A stretch of DNA of 64,000 nt from Eucommia ulmoides (GCA_016647705.1 CM028340.1:11733001-11797000), one strand, 5' to 3'. Positions 35,309-47,282 are shown, numbered from the stretch's first letter. Translations and numbers: made by a program. Notes: generated by a model not told the origin, from the sequence alone.

Positions 35309-36542
35309 AGGTTCGAATTATTCTAAAACTATTTAATTGTATATACATTTTGTAATTACTCTATTTTTGAGTGGCAATGACAATGGCAATATATAAAATG
35401 AATGACATTCCTCGGAATTTCTATTTTCTTAAGCTTCCAATAATAAATTCGGAAAATTTTGTCTTCTATGAGAGATCGACTTGTAAATAAGAATAATAAA
35501 ATTGTGGTTCCAGATTCTATTGATGTTAGTCCTCTTTTTATTTTTTTTCTCCCGGGTTTATTTGTGTAAAAAATTAGGGTTTTATTAGATTGATCCAATC
35601 TGCTCACAGGCTAATTTTGACTAAAAAGTGCAGATTTTATTGTTGATCCATTTCTTCGAATTTGAATTAAAAATGAAGGCATATAAGTTTTTACATGCTT
35701 TCATTTTGGGACTCCAATTCCATGAAACCAAACATTACATTCTTTTTAATGTATTGAATTTTGTTTGTCTTTTCTTTCTTCTTCCTCTCCCCCACATTTT
35801 TGTTTTTTTTTTTAGATTATGGAGGAAAAATTATAGTTTAGGACGGGTGTACACGCGGATCTTGAGATTTGGCAATTGTATATTTGGTCTCATGTTTTAT
35901 ATTTGTTTCAATCCTGTAACATTTAAAAAAGTTGTTAATTTTCGATGGAAAATAATTTTGCTGAGTGTTTGATATTTTAATAGAGATATTTTGGTCATTT
36001 TAGCCATCCATTAAACTTGGGGCGTTTTTTCTTAAACTCTTCCTAAAAAAGATTTATTTTGGTGTGCAATCTAACCCAGTTTTCTATATCTCTAGATATA
36101 GATTTTTTGCAAAAATAAATTTTATTTTGACCTATTGAAATAGTATTCCAAAAATAGATGATTATTTTTGAAACGCAAACGAAATTCACCCTCAATATAA
36201 TTGGGTTTGTTTGCTTGTTTTTACTTGGTAATGCCAAAATGATTTTTTATCCGATTTTGCCATTTTCCTTTTTGGAGCACCATATCATCAACTTGTGAAG
36301 ATCAATTGGTATCTTACACCACCAAGGCTTTCTATCATCAATGCATAAACACGCCAAAAGAAGTAAATATTTTGAGCCAAACTTTTTAAGGAATTTATAT
36401 CATAGATGAAGACTTTTTTTTTCCCTAAATGTTTGTTCCCGATCGATCAATAGAAATACTCTCACATTCCTCCTTTGGCATATATTTCACACATCATACT
36501 AAATAGATATTATATTCATGAAATACGATTTACTTTCAAAAT
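35309..36542. other. 3' flank of the TBC gene, no gene recognised
   Basis: AT-rich sequence that must hold the 3' UTR and polyadenylation signals of the TBC gene. No coding homology was seen. Confidence 0.5.
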
Positions 36543-36620
36543 GTTTTGGTGGTGAATTGGCAAATACACGAGACTCAAAATCTCGTGCTAAAGAGCCGGC
36601 GTGGAGGTTCGAGTCAAGGA
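36543..36620 (+). pseudogene. trnL-CAA: Plastid-type trnL-CAA pseudogene
   Basis: The sequence follows plastid tRNA-Leu(CAA) from the acceptor start (GTTTTGGTGGTGAATTGG) through the anticodon arm CGAGACTCAAAATCTCGTG (anticodon CAA), then GCTAAAGAG. The T arm GTGGAGGTTCGAGTC follows, after a small insertion in the variable loop. The acceptor stem no longer pairs: the first bases are GTTTTGG and the 3' side is AAGGAA. It is therefore a dead copy, most simply a small nuclear insertion of plastid DNA. A tRNA-derived SINE head is an alternative. Confidence 0.8.
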
Positions 36621-36900
36621 ATAAATTTACCAAAATTCACAAGAAGAATATCTAACCGTCCATAATATGGTAAAATCTATTACCACCGCCTAACAATTTT
36701 CCCATCTTACACTTCGATGTATATCTTAATAAACAAATCCAAAGAGAATCTAATCAATTGATTTCCCTATCTCCTAACATAAATGGAGAACAAAATCACC
36801 CTTATGCTGCATTAATACGAACCACCAGGAAAAAAAAAAAAAACTAGCCTAAAAGAATGAAATATTTTGATCCAAAATTTGAGGGGAAGAGGAAAAAAAA

Positions 36901-38736
36901 TCACCAAAAATCACCACAAGAACAGCTCCCCTCCTTGAAATGGTGAAAACGAGTAGCATCCCTAACAACAATCTCCCTCCCCACAATCCCCGAAACCAAT
37001 TTCAAAACCTCATGACAATCCCCACAAACCCTAAGATTCTTCACAATCCTTATCGTCGTCCTCTCCACAGACTTGATCAAACCGTAAGCCAAAGCCAACC
37101 TCTCGCTATGCCAAAACAACTGCCTCTCCTTCTCTTGATCCCCCATATCGTGCAAAACCGAGCTCGTATCAGGAACATACCCTCTCCTCCTCATCTCACT
37201 ATCCAACTCCACAAGCACCCTAAAAATCTCACCTTTAATCTCGTGCTCCACCTCCCCCGCATAAAAAACCTCCCGATTTTTCCCCAAATCGACGAAACTG
37301 AAACCGGGTTCCTTTTTAAACTCCATTTCAGCCATCATTTTTCTCAATTTCGACACATTTTCCCACATTTCAGCACCTGCATAAGCATTGCACAATAGTA
37401 TATAACTCGATGGATCTTCGGGATTTGAGCTTAATAATCGATCCGCAATCCGAATCCCCATTTGAGTGTTTCCATGTCTTTTGCAAGAACTCAATAGAGC
37501 AGCCCAGGCAGCTTCGTCTGGTTTGAATGGCATTGTCTGAAGGAGTTTCTCTGCTTCATCTAAGTACCCTGATCGACTATATAAGTCAAGCAAACAAGTG
37601 AAATGCTTCAAATTTGGTGTTAAATTGTAGTCTTTTACCATTGATTTGAAAAAAGAACGCCCCTTTTCGACTAATCCAACGTGACTACAGGCGTAGATTA
37701 ATCCCATAAATGTGATTTCATTTGGTTGCACTCCATTTGAAATCATTTGATCGTACAAGGCGAAAGCTTCTTGTGATCGCCCGTGTTGGGCCATTCCAAC
37801 CACGATCGAAGTCCATGAAACAACATCCCTTCTTGCAATTCTATCAAAAATTGATTTCGAAGATGAAATATCACTGCATTTTGCATACATATCAACCAGT
37901 GAATTGGCTACGAATAGGTTCGATTCGTAGCCGAGGTTGATCACAAGGCCATGGATTTGCCTACCGAGGTCTAGTGCTGCTAGATTAGCTGAAGCTCCAA
38001 CAATGGCGGAAAGAATGAATGGGTCTGTTAATTGGATGTTTTCTCTTCTCATTTCGATGAAGAGATTGAATGAATCAACACAATGATCACTCTGAATTAA
38101 CCCAGAAATTAAAGCAGTCCAAGAGAAGAGATTCTTACCAGGCATGGCTTGTAATAATTCAATGGCTTCTGTTTTGTGCCCATTTCGAGCATACCCAGAT
38201 ATCATTGCTGTCCAGGAGACCGAATTTCTGCTGGGAATTGAGTCGAACACCTTCCGTGCATTATCTAGAAGTCCGCACTTTGCGTACATGTCGACCAGCG
38301 ATGATTTTACGACAACATCGTCGTTGAGAAACGGCGAGAGTATGAACCGACCGTGGATTTGCATTCCGATTCTGACGGCGGCAAGTTTCGCGGCGGCCTT
38401 GGCGAGGCTGGCGAAGACGAAGTGATCCGGCCGCAATCCGTCAAGGGATAACATGGAGGGGAAGATGGAGATGGCGCGGCGAGGTAGGTTGGCGTAGTTG
38501 TGGGCGGTTAGGATCGTCGCCCATGAGACTAAGTCTCGTTCGGGCATTTCATCGAACACCTGGAGGGCTTCTCGCACCAGACCGCATTTGCCGTACATAT
38601 CTATCAGTGTGTTGGAAATTAGTGCGAGTCGGTTTAGGCCGTATTTGATGATGCCGGCGTGAAGCTTCTTGCCGGGGATTGGGGACTGCCGTCGGCCACA
38701 TTGTTTGAGATGGTGAAGAAGGTGAAAGTTTTGCAT
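36901..38736 (-). CDS. MEF35: PPR protein, PLS-E-DYW class, organelle RNA editing factor
   Basis: An intronless 611-codon frame, as usual for plant PPR genes. Repeats of the P, L and S types (for example LIDMYGKCGLVREALQVFDE and VSWTAMISGYARNGHKTEA) fill residues 20-420. An E/E+ region follows, then a DYW deaminase from about 519 (GYVPDTS). It contains the zinc-binding HSE (543-545), CGDCH (571-575) and the C-terminus CSCGDFW, with F in place of the usual Y. Such proteins bind a specific organelle transcript and deaminate C to U. Overall layout, length and the DFW end resemble Arabidopsis At4g14050 (MEF35, mitochondrial) as remembered. Orthology needs a tree. An out-of-frame ATG lies four bases upstream (ATGAATG). 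It is convergent with the TBC gene. Confidence 0.9.
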   Translation of the reverse strand: MQNFHLLHHLKQCGRRQSPIPGKKLHAGIIKYGLNRLALISNTLIDMYGKCGLVREALQVFDEMPERDLVSWATILTAHNYANLPRRAISIFPSMLSLDGLRPDHFVFASLAKAAAKLAAVRIGMQIHGRFILSPFLNDDVVVKSSLVDMYAKCGLLDNARKVFDSIPSRNSVSWTAMISGYARNGHKTEAIELLQAMPGKNLFSWTALISGLIQSDHCVDSFNLFIEMRRENIQLTDPFILSAIVGASANLAALDLGRQIHGLVINLGYESNLFVANSLVDMYAKCSDISSSKSIFDRIARRDVVSWTSIVVGMAQHGRSQEAFALYDQMISNGVQPNEITFMGLIYACSHVGLVEKGRSFFKSMVKDYNLTPNLKHFTCLLDLYSRSGYLDEAEKLLQTMPFKPDEAAWAALLSSCKRHGNTQMGIRIADRLLSSNPEDPSSYILLCNAYAGAEMWENVSKLRKMMAEMEFKKEPGFSFVDLGKNREVFYAGEVEHEIKGEIFRVLVELDSEMRRRGYVPDTSSVLHDMGDQEKERQLFWHSERLALAYGLIKSVERTTIRIVKNLRVCGDCHEVLKLVSGIVGREIVVRDATRFHHFKEGSCSCGDFW

Positions 38737-39055
38737 TCATTCCCCACGGAGAAGATTCTTCGGCGGAGTTTACCGCCTTATTCCAAGTAGGAGAATTGAA
38801 CCAACCAATGTGCCGGACGTAGGGGGAGCTGCTATAGCGGCGCCGATTTACAGAGGCGTTTTTGTATCGCCGGCGTCTTCAACCTACGTTATTTTAAATT
38901 TTAATTACAAAAACAACCCATTCATAAAGGCGTATATATACATTTAGATTGACATTAGGTATTGTATTATTGTTTATAAGTATTTTTTTTTGTAAGTCAG
39001 AAAATTAAACAAACAGCAACAAAAAGAAGAAAAATGCAAATAAACGTTAGTCTGG

Positions 39056-40564
39056 TGTTGCGATAATTATATGTGGTGTATACTCGCAAGTGCACGAGGT
39101 CGAACAAATAATAAAGTAATCCGAAGATCGAGTATCGTCCTCAAGGATTGTAGCTAGAAATAGTTAAGTACCACTGTTAGAACAACTCAATTTTACCTAG
39201 ACTATTGAAGATTTAGTGGTGGCAATTAGATTAACAGTTAAAATAATAATCAACAAGGAAATAAATAGCTAATGGTAGAATTGAATTGAGGAAATTTAGT
39301 GGAATAAGGTCTCTAGGGGTGTTTGATGTCAATTTGCTAAACCATGCAAATCCACTTCGAGTTTGTTAATGAAATTCATGCCTAATCATTTACCATGGGT
39401 CTCTATAGTAACCTCGCTCCCTCTGTCGAGTCCAACAAGGTAGTTTGATTAATCACTTGAACTAATATGTCTATTTAATTCAGTTAATTATCCAATTATT
39501 AAGTTCTGCCCTTCTAATGGCTACCCAAACTATACAGCCTTTTGCGCTCGTATATTCAGGGTTGTGTTTCTCTGATCTCACTATACAAAATTACCTCTGT
39601 CGAGTTCTAATCCCACACATCTAAAATGTCCAATTTATCTATTGCATAAACCAGAGAATAAACATAAATAAAACACGAATGATTAAAGCATGAAATTCAA
39701 TTAACCAGATGTCAAAGTTTCAAAACATAGTTCATGCAAAGTAATTCAAATCCCCATAGATAGAAAATATCTAGCCAAGCATGTTCATTACTAAATGACA
39801 TAGTCACATCCACGAAATTTAGATAAAAAGAAAAGAGAAAAGATCTAGTCAAGCATGTTCATAACTAAATCCAAACGTAAACCCATGATTTGCAGACATT
39901 TAACAATCATAGATCTCGAGTTTAGCATACATAGGAAGTAAAGAAAAGAAGGGAGGAAAGAAAAACTAGGATCGTCGAGGTTTCAAGAATCTTTAGTTTC
40001 TACTCCAATCTCCTAGCCTCCAAATATGTGATTTTTCCTCTTTGTCTCTGAAATTTGGCTCCCCAGAAGTCCCCATTAATCTCTACTCACTCTGCCTTAA
40101 ATATCCCCCCAAAACCGTTATATTTCAGCTTGAAACGCTCATCTGTCAGAAAAAGGAGTTGCAGAGGGGTACAAGCGCGCTACAGCGCTGCCACGGTGCC
40201 TAGGGTTACAAGGGAGGTGTGCTGGAGCGGAGAAAAGGCCCGCTCCAACGGGGTTTCAGCAGAACACTTGGTCTAGAAGTGCGCTGGAGTGGAGAAGAAG
40301 CCCATTGGAGCAGAGAAGAGGCCCACTCTAGCGGGGTTTGGGTAGTGACTTGGTTCTTGAGTATGCTGGAGCGGATAAGGAGGCCTCTGGAGCAGGCTTC
40401 AGGCAGAGTACATGTTTATCTTTGGTTCCTTCTGAAAACATTGATTTTCACCCAATTTCACCTAACCTACAATAACACACTTAAAAAGCATAAAAAACAC
40501 GAATGAAATGCTACAAAAACCATAAAATTCATTAGGGGATAAATTGAGAAAAATCAATTTATCA
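39056..40564 (-). mobile_element. Solo LTR, gypsy-type, 1.5 kb
   Basis: Plus-strand ends are TGTTGCGATAAT and CAATTTATCA, flanked by a perfect 5-bp duplication TCTGG (39051-39055, 40565-40569). Near the left end lies CTCGCAAGTGCACGAGGTCG, shared in form with the LTRs at 41944 and 54014, so it belongs to the same broad family and probably reads on the minus strand. It carries a cluster of GCTGGAGC-type words at 40165-40400. No internal domain remains. Confidence 0.85.
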
Positions 40565-40569
40565 TCTGG

Positions 40570-41196
40570 ACATATGTCAAATGTCCTTTTATCAATTTCT
40601 TGAAAGAGAACATTTTCCAGGTCTATGGTAGGCACTTCAAGAATTTTGAAAAAGCAATCTTCGTTGGCACCCTTCTTAGTAAGGATGTCTGCACAACGAT
40701 TCGTCTCATAGGGGGCGAACTGAAGGTTGTAATCATTGAGAAGGAGGAGCCTTTTGTATTTTTCAATCTAATCTTTGAATCTATGATTCTAGGGACAAGG
40801 GTTTTAGATTAGAGCGACTGCATCGGCCGAATCCGTTTCCACCATGACTTTGGGATAATCTCTACTAGCTACGATCTTAAACCCTGTAACCAGGCCATTA
40901 ATTTCAGCTTTGAGAGCCATACAATTGTCTATACTTCCATAGTATCCCATCTTCTATACCCCCAGATTGTCTCTGAGGAGTCTTTCAATGCCACCTTTTC
41001 CTGGGTGTCCTTTTGCACTGCCATTAGTATTTAACTTGAGAAAGCATGCAATGGAATCATTCAGTATAAGGACTTTTAAATTCATTTAGGAAGTTTGGTT
41101 CCAAGAAGGATTTCTAGAGTTCCCGAATATAGTTTGCAATTCTCCCAAGAGTAGCATTTGGGGAATTACAACTATTTTCGATAACCTCTTTATTCC
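40570..41196 (-). pseudogene. LINE-type RNase H domain relic, C-terminal part
   Basis: Minus-strand pieces read HAFLKLNTNGSAKG (about 41030-41065), GSIDNCMALKAEINGLVTGF (about 40885-40945), then YPKVMVETDSADAVALI (about 40810-40860), a stop, and LQFAPYETNRCADILTKK. This is the D-G-S-A-K-G, E-A, E-x-D-S and N-x-A-D order of the RNase H domain ending plant LINE ORF2 proteins. Stops and shifts show it is dead. The upstream half lies beyond the hAT element at 46583-46800. Confidence 0.75.
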
Positions 41197-41943
41197 TAGG
41201 GATGTCACTGCTTCGGTTTTGGTCCGATTTCATATAAAATCAAAACCAAAACCAAAATCAAAACCATTAGAAATATATCAAGTCACAACCGCAACCAAAA
41301 CCATTGGTTCGGTTTTAAAACCAAATTATTTAAATTTACACAAAACCAAAATCAAAATTGTGAACTGCGAAACCATTTAAGATTTTTCAATTTTATAAAA
41401 ACAAAAAATAAAACCAAAATCGCAGATTGTTGTTTTTTATATATAAACAAAAATATAACTAAAATATCAAACATAAATTCTAAAAGAAAAATCACAAAAT
41501 GCTCATAATTAAAGTTTTCAACCAATAATCATAATTAAAGTTTTCAAACAATAACCATAATTAAAATACAATAGTAAGCCACAACAATTGTAATCAAATT
41601 CTCTAAAGCAAAAGTAACGACAATTTTATCTTGTAAAAAACAAGCAAATATGTGAGAAATACGGTCCGATAACTGAGGACACTAAACTGGCACTAACGTA
41701 TTCTAAAAAAAATGTAATTTATACTATAAAATGTTTCTCACCTCAACGCATGAATATTCCATATTAGTTTCAATTTCATCGTCAAGTATCGTAGAGTAAC
41801 CCGAAGATGCAACAACTGTTAAAAAAAAAAATGAAATAACAAATAATACCTTACAAAAATAATATAAAATAAAATAAAATAAGACAAGTAATTATTAATT
41901 GATCACCTTTCATTTCTTTAGTCCATAGCCAACTTTGTGCACA

Positions 41944-43647
41944 TGGTAGGGCGCGAAATACGCCGCTACTTACACTCGCAAGTATACGAGGTCTAAGTTT
42001 TAGTATAGTGTGATTGTTAAGATCAGGTTATCGTATCCACAGGGATTGTTATCGTTAGTATCGAATACCGCGTTTGTCGTGACCTAATTTTATCTAGGCG
42101 AAAAGCAAATGTAATTAATTAATTAAACTAATACTAATATATCCTAAATTAACTACACTATTATGTTAATATGTTTTAGGGTGAAGAATTGTATAGGGAT
42201 TAATGTGTTTACAAATAGGTGTTCGATTCTGATTTACTTGCGTTTGCGTTGTTCGACCTATTTGACAACCTCGGTATGTAAACTCCACTACCACCTCTCC
42301 CGAGTGTAAGACGGGGGAATACATGATTTCGAGTCAACGGAGAAGTCTCCCTCAACGTCTTAATGACCCTAGGTCACGTGAGTCTCGCCCAGCATCATTG
42401 ATTGTACACAATCCAACTCCCTCCCGGGTTATTGGATCGTCGCGTTGTATTTACCCTATCGACAATCTCCGTTCTAAAACACCCTCACTACCTCTTCCGA
42501 GTGTAAGACGAGGGATATAACGCGACTTTGAGTCAATGAAGAGGTCCTCCTCAATGTCTTAACGACCCTAGGTAGCGTGTGTCTTGCCCTACGTCATCGA
42601 TTGTCCACGATTCAAACCCCGACCGGGTTATAGAATCGTGGCGTTTGTTTACCTTAATCCGAATCTGGGATTTGTCAAAATCCCGTATTCTCCATTTATC
42701 ATTCCAAGCATAATAAACAAACAATACGATAAATACAATCAAACTACGAAGAACAATCACAAACGAAACACCGAAATCATCCAAACAACGTATTTATAAA
42801 TATAGTGTTAATCCCTACTATAATCCATATTTAACTCGGGGCCATAGCCGCATACACAAGAAAATAATGAGAAAAATATACTCACATGCTCCTAAGATAA
42901 AGAAATAAGGAAAAACGTTCGAAGAACTTAGCCTCGTCCGAAGATAAACCGCTAAGAACGCTCAACGATCGATTCGCCGTCTTCTCCACTTTGAGATGCA
43001 AGCTCCACCACTAAAATCCCTAACCCTAGGCTTAAGTATAGCCTAAAGGGATAAAAAATTCAAGAGAGGGAAGAGAGATGCCGGCCAAGGGGGAGGAGAG
43101 GGGATATTTATAGCAAAAATATCCTAAAAATATATTAAGACAGTGCAGGGCAAATCCGCCTAGGTGGTGGAAATTGCGCCTAGGCGGAGTTAGGTCGGTT
43201 AAGTCTGATCGCCTAGGCGGTGGACTGGAGAACATTTTGTTGGATTTTCACCTAGGCGAAGAAAACTTCACCTAGGCGAGCGGCTGTTAGTAGCCCTTCT
43301 TCGTCCTCTATTGGATTTCCGCCTAAGCGGTAGAATTTTCGCTTAGGCGGTCGTCCGTCAGTAACATTTTGCTCTTCTCTTCATCTTCACCTCTTAGGCG
43401 GTGGTTTGGACGCCTAAGCGGTGGGCCTGTTTCAGCTTTTAGCCTCCGAGCTTGTTTATCCACCGTAACTTCAAACCGCTTTGGTTCGATCTCATCGTTT
43501 TAGCTCCAGTTTCCTATCTTTTTGATCCATACACCTGAGTTATACCAAAAGTATGAAAACTAATTAAAACATAATAAAAATAACTATAAACATATTCGAA
43601 AACTAACCAATTCAGATTGGAAATAGATAGATTTTTCACACCTATCA
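41944..43647 (-). mobile_element. Solo gypsy-type LTR inside the hAT transposase gene
   Basis: Plus-strand ends TGGTAGGGCGCG and CACACCTATCA are flanked by a perfect 5-bp duplication GCACA (41939-41943, 43648-43652). It resembles the LTR at 54014-55368 over its length, sharing for example the GGTTATTGGATCGTCGCGTTG-type block and the leader near 41960. The minus orientation is taken from the 54014 element. The segment 43147-43425 holds repeated CGCCTAGGCG words. A 67-codon antisense frame there is not a gene. Confidence 0.92.
43147..43425. repeat. Cluster of CGCCTAGGCG palindromes
   Basis: About ten copies or near copies (CGCCTAGGCG, CGCCTAAGCG, CACCTAGGCG, CGCTTAGGCG), commonly followed by GTGG or GAAG. 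They sit close to the U3 start of the minus-oriented LTR. Confidence 0.85.
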
Positions 43648-46242
43648 GCACACATCAAAGCTTCCAAAGTTTTTGAGTGGAGTCGATTCCGATGTGGACT
43701 AACTAACCAACCACTAGTACTAAAAGCAAATTCCGAATCAATAGAAGAAACGAGAATTGCTAATATATCTCTAGAAATCGCTTGAAAAGTCGGATACTTG
43801 ATTCCATTTGATTTCCACCAAGTTAATGTGTTAAAATCTGTTACTCTTGGTAAAACACCATGTTCTAAGTATTGATCTAACTCGGATTTGAGATTCATGG
43901 CACCATTTTGTTTTTCATTCATAAACTTCTCATAATCTTGAAGATAATCTCCAAGTACAAATTGATCTTGATGACCATGTTCACGAGGTGAGCTATATGA
44001 ACAACCACCATCATCACCCTTATCTTTGTCCAACCTAGACTTTTGTTGGTATTCTTGAAGAAAATCATACAAAATTCTTCGAATCTTCTCAATTTTTTTA
44101 AAAAAAGCTTCACTTCCATAAAGTTTCGAAAAAATAATACTCCAACAAAGTCATTTTAAATCTTAGATCCAACACTGTGGCTACCCCCATTATCCTATGT
44201 ATTTCATGCCAATATTTTTCATATTTCGCTAGCATATGTAATGACATTATTCTTACTACATCATTAGAAGAATTGACCCAATCAGATAATGCCATCTTAA
44301 TCTTGCAAACTGAGCGGAAATATAAATTGGCAGTAGGATATTTTGTCCCAGAAAATAATTCGGTAAGATCATAAAACAACTTCAGCCTATGAAAAATATT
44401 CCTTGCTAATTCCCATTTTTCTTCAGTAGGCACTGACTTATATTGGCTCTCACATTGTTTAAGATGAGGGAAAACATCTTTATACAACAATGCAGTTTCA
44501 AGCATCAAATACGTGGAATTCCATCTAGTTGCACAACCAAGTCCTAACTTTTTCATACATGACATATGCAATTAAAGAATAGCTTCTTCAAAATTTTTAC
44601 CTTTTTGGTGTTGCCGTCCAATAAACTACACTATCTCAATTTTTTTTCACGCTTTCTTTTATGCCATCTAATCCATATTTCACAATTAAATTCAAGATGT
44701 GTGCACAACAACACATAAGAAATAAACTTCCTCCTATTAAAAGTGTATTGCAGTCAATCTTATCCAAGAAGATATCAATCATGGCATCATTAGTCAAGCA
44801 ATTGTCAACAATAAGTGTAGATAATTTTCTATCAATATTCCATTCAAGCAATGCATCAGACAAGATTTATTTTGTATGTGGACATGGCACATAAATAAAC
44901 CTAACATTAACATAGAACATAATATATAATTATATAATCATAAAAAAATTAAATTACATAAACAAATATATAAAGACAAATGTATATATAGATATACCTC
45001 AAGATACAACTTTGCAAGTGCCAATTACCATAAATGAAATGCCCCATAATAGCCATATATCCCCTCTTTTGATTGCCAACCATCTACACATCAATTGTGA
45101 TTGCAATACTACCTTGATTTCTCTCTACCAACCCTATTGTTTGCAATCTTTCATAGTCATATATCTTTAATATATCTTTTCTTATTTTAGTTCGACCAAC
45201 CATTTTAAACATAGGTTAAAGTGCACCACAAAATCTTTTAAATCCAATATGTTCCACAATACTAATGGGATATTCATGCATTATTATCATTTTAACAAGT
45301 TCTTCCCTAGCAGTTTCTTGATCAATAGAATAAGTAGAAAGCATTGGTTGTACATCTTTCTTGAAATTACCTGTCAATACTTTTTGTAATACACTGGCCT
45401 TTTTATACAAATGACACCTACTTTTGATATGCTCACGTAAAGTTGATATGCCATTTTTAGTTGAACCACAAAGTGCCTTCTTGCAATATTTACAAATGGT
45501 TTTCAAGTCACCCTTAATTGTTTTTCTATCAAAGTGTTCCCAAACATCACTGGTTAATTTGTTTTTTTTTTTTTTTTTAAATATCAATAGATATTATATC
45601 ATTATCTATTTCATTTTTAGGGGGTGGTGATGGAGAGTTATTAAGGGGTGGAGAAGAATCAACCGGTGTGGAAAAACTACCGCATGACGTAGATTGTTGT
45701 GAACTTTCAGATGCTTTAGAAAACATTGTAACCTATACCAAATAAAATACAAACTCAAAATCTAAATCAAATCAAAATCAAAATCAAAACCAAAACTCAA
45801 ATATTCTAAATCTCTTCCAAAATAAAAACATAAACTAGTATGGTAACACATAAACCAAACTCAAATATTCTAGATCTATTCCAAAATAAACACATAAACC
45901 AACCTCAAATATTCTAGATCCAACCTATTATCTGCTTCCGAGAGTCCGCGACAAAACTGGTCGCCGGCGAAGCAAGGTAAAGAGCGCGAGATAAAATAGA
46001 TAAGACTAGTGGTGATGGTGGGTTGGCGATACGAGATTTAACGGAGAAAATAGTTGCCGTGGTGGTTTGATCAGAGATCTAATGGCGCGGAGAAGTAGGT
46101 GACCTGGGATGGGGGAAGATTTCGATTCTTTCCAGGTTGGGAAGTTGGGAACGGCTACGCGATTTGTAAAATGAAAAAGGATGAAACCCTAATACCCTTT
46201 ACCCACATATATATAAGAGGGGCTAAAAGTGTAAATAAATAA

Positions 46243-46246
46243 ATAA

Positions 46247-46291
<45 letters not shown>
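46243..46291. repeat. (AT)n microsatellite in the hAT element
   Basis: AT tract at the same relative place as the tract in the hAT derivative at 25520-25546. Confidence 0.9.
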
Positions 46292-46293
<2 letters not shown>

Positions 46294-46582
46294 TTAAAAT
46301 GTAAATATATATAAAAAATAAAAGCATATATGAGATAAAAATATTTTTAAAATATTGGTTTCATGGTTTTGCGGTTTGGTTCATGGTTCGGTTTCGCTGT
46401 TCGGTTTTGTAGTTTCTATCCCAAAATCAAAACCAAAATCAAAACAAAAACCGCTTCGATTGTTAATTTCAAAACCAAAATCATAGCCAAACTATTTAGT
46501 CGGTTTTAAAACTAAACCAATTTGGTTCGGTTTTTCTTGGTTGTCCACCGGTTCGATTTTTTGTGGCATCCTTATTTATTCC

Positions 46583-46800
46583 TGTCTTTTCAGACATCCC
46601 AAATAGGAACAACAAACAGGAAGAATTTAGGGTTAAATAAACTCCCTTTTAGATTTTATTTAATCCAATCCCAAATGTCCGAGGAAGACTAATAGTACCT
46701 GAAACTAGAGCAACCAACTTGATCTCAAATAGCTTGGACTTTGAGACAAGTTCTAATAGCATGTTCAATAATTTTGTTAACTCCATTATTGTTTCTACAT
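46583..46800 (-). pseudogene. LINE-type RNase H relic, part upstream of the hAT insertion
   Basis: Minus-strand reading gives DWIK near 46650 and PIWDV, stop, KDRNKE just before the hAT border. This fits the zinc-binding/W-K-x-R-N linker that precedes RNase H in plant LINE ORF2 proteins. It joins in sense with 41196 and below, where the text continues toward NSPNATLGRIANYI and the RNase H core. Homology fades beyond 46800. Confidence 0.6.
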
Positions 46801-47087
46801 ACTATTAGAAATAAATTTGCAACACAAATGCACCTAATATTTTTATTCCCTGCAAACTTAGAAGACAAATAAATTTGTTAAACAATTTTTTTGTGCTTCT
46901 AGAAATTTATTGAACAATTCTAGTAGGAAAAACAAAATAAGTTATTTTTGTCCTATTCCTATTTTTGTTTTTAATTTTTTCGGAACATATTTTCTTGAAG
47001 TTTACCTTAGTGGCACTTAGGAAGTTTTATTAAAAGCTATAAATAAAATGCCTGTCCAGGAGAGCGCAAATTGCTCATCATAAAAGA

Positions 47088-47282
47088 TGTTAATATATGT
47101 ATATGGGCCTTGGCCCACTATGTCAAACCCTAGTTTCACTAGGAAAACCAAACTTCAACCCTACCTAGGTTACCCAAGTCATCTCCTATATATAGATTCT
47201 CTGTATATCTCTATAATTGTATCTTTATTATATATCAATATAATTGTCTCATGTTCTCTCAATCCTCTCAATTATTCTAACA
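47088..47282 (+). repeat. 5' LTR of the nested copia element
   Basis: TGTTAATATATG to TTATTCTAACA. It contains the TATA-like CCTATATATAGATTC. Confidence 0.9.

Larger units (their letters stand above)
41745..45726 (-). pseudogene. hAT transposase (zf-BED, RICESLEEPER type), disrupted
   Basis: From the start at 45726 (MFSKASES) comes a Ser/Pro-rich head, then a BED zinc finger (CKYC...HIKSRC, about 45410-45500). The RNase H-like core follows with the IAITIDV block (about 45090), then DNCLTNDAMI after a GT-AG intron (about 44890-44996), CATRWNSTYLML (about 44510-44545) and the dimerisation domain (WWKSNGIKYP, SSIDSEFAFSTSG, about 43690-43840). The frame reaches ALMCA at 43651, is split by a solo LTR, and resumes at 41943 with QSWLWTKEMKGD; a short last exon may follow to about 41745. 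In-frame stops (for example about 45204 and 45086) and frameshifts add to the disruption. It would have cut and pasted hAT ends. Confidence 0.88.
41197..46574 (-). mobile_element. hAT transposon with a decayed transposase gene
   Basis: It ends in TAGGGATGTCAC on the left and an inverted TAAGGATGCCAC on the right. It is flanked by a perfect 8-bp duplication TTTATTCC (41189-41196, 46575-46582). Both ends are rich in AACC/GGTT words (CAAAACCAAAACC), typical of subterminal transposase sites. The transposase gene lies on the minus strand. A solo LTR (41944-43647) has inserted in its last coding part. It is the likely source family of the derivative at 25396-26577. Confidence 0.92.

Noticed and set aside
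35628..35972. 114-codon plus-strand frame after the TBC gene
   Set aside because: It is Phe/Leu-rich over T-rich DNA, has no recognisable domain, and lies in the 3' flank.
36940..37398. 152-codon plus-strand frame
   Set aside because: It is antisense to the DYW domain of the PPR gene, with Pro/His/Leu-rich composition caused by the opposite-strand codons.
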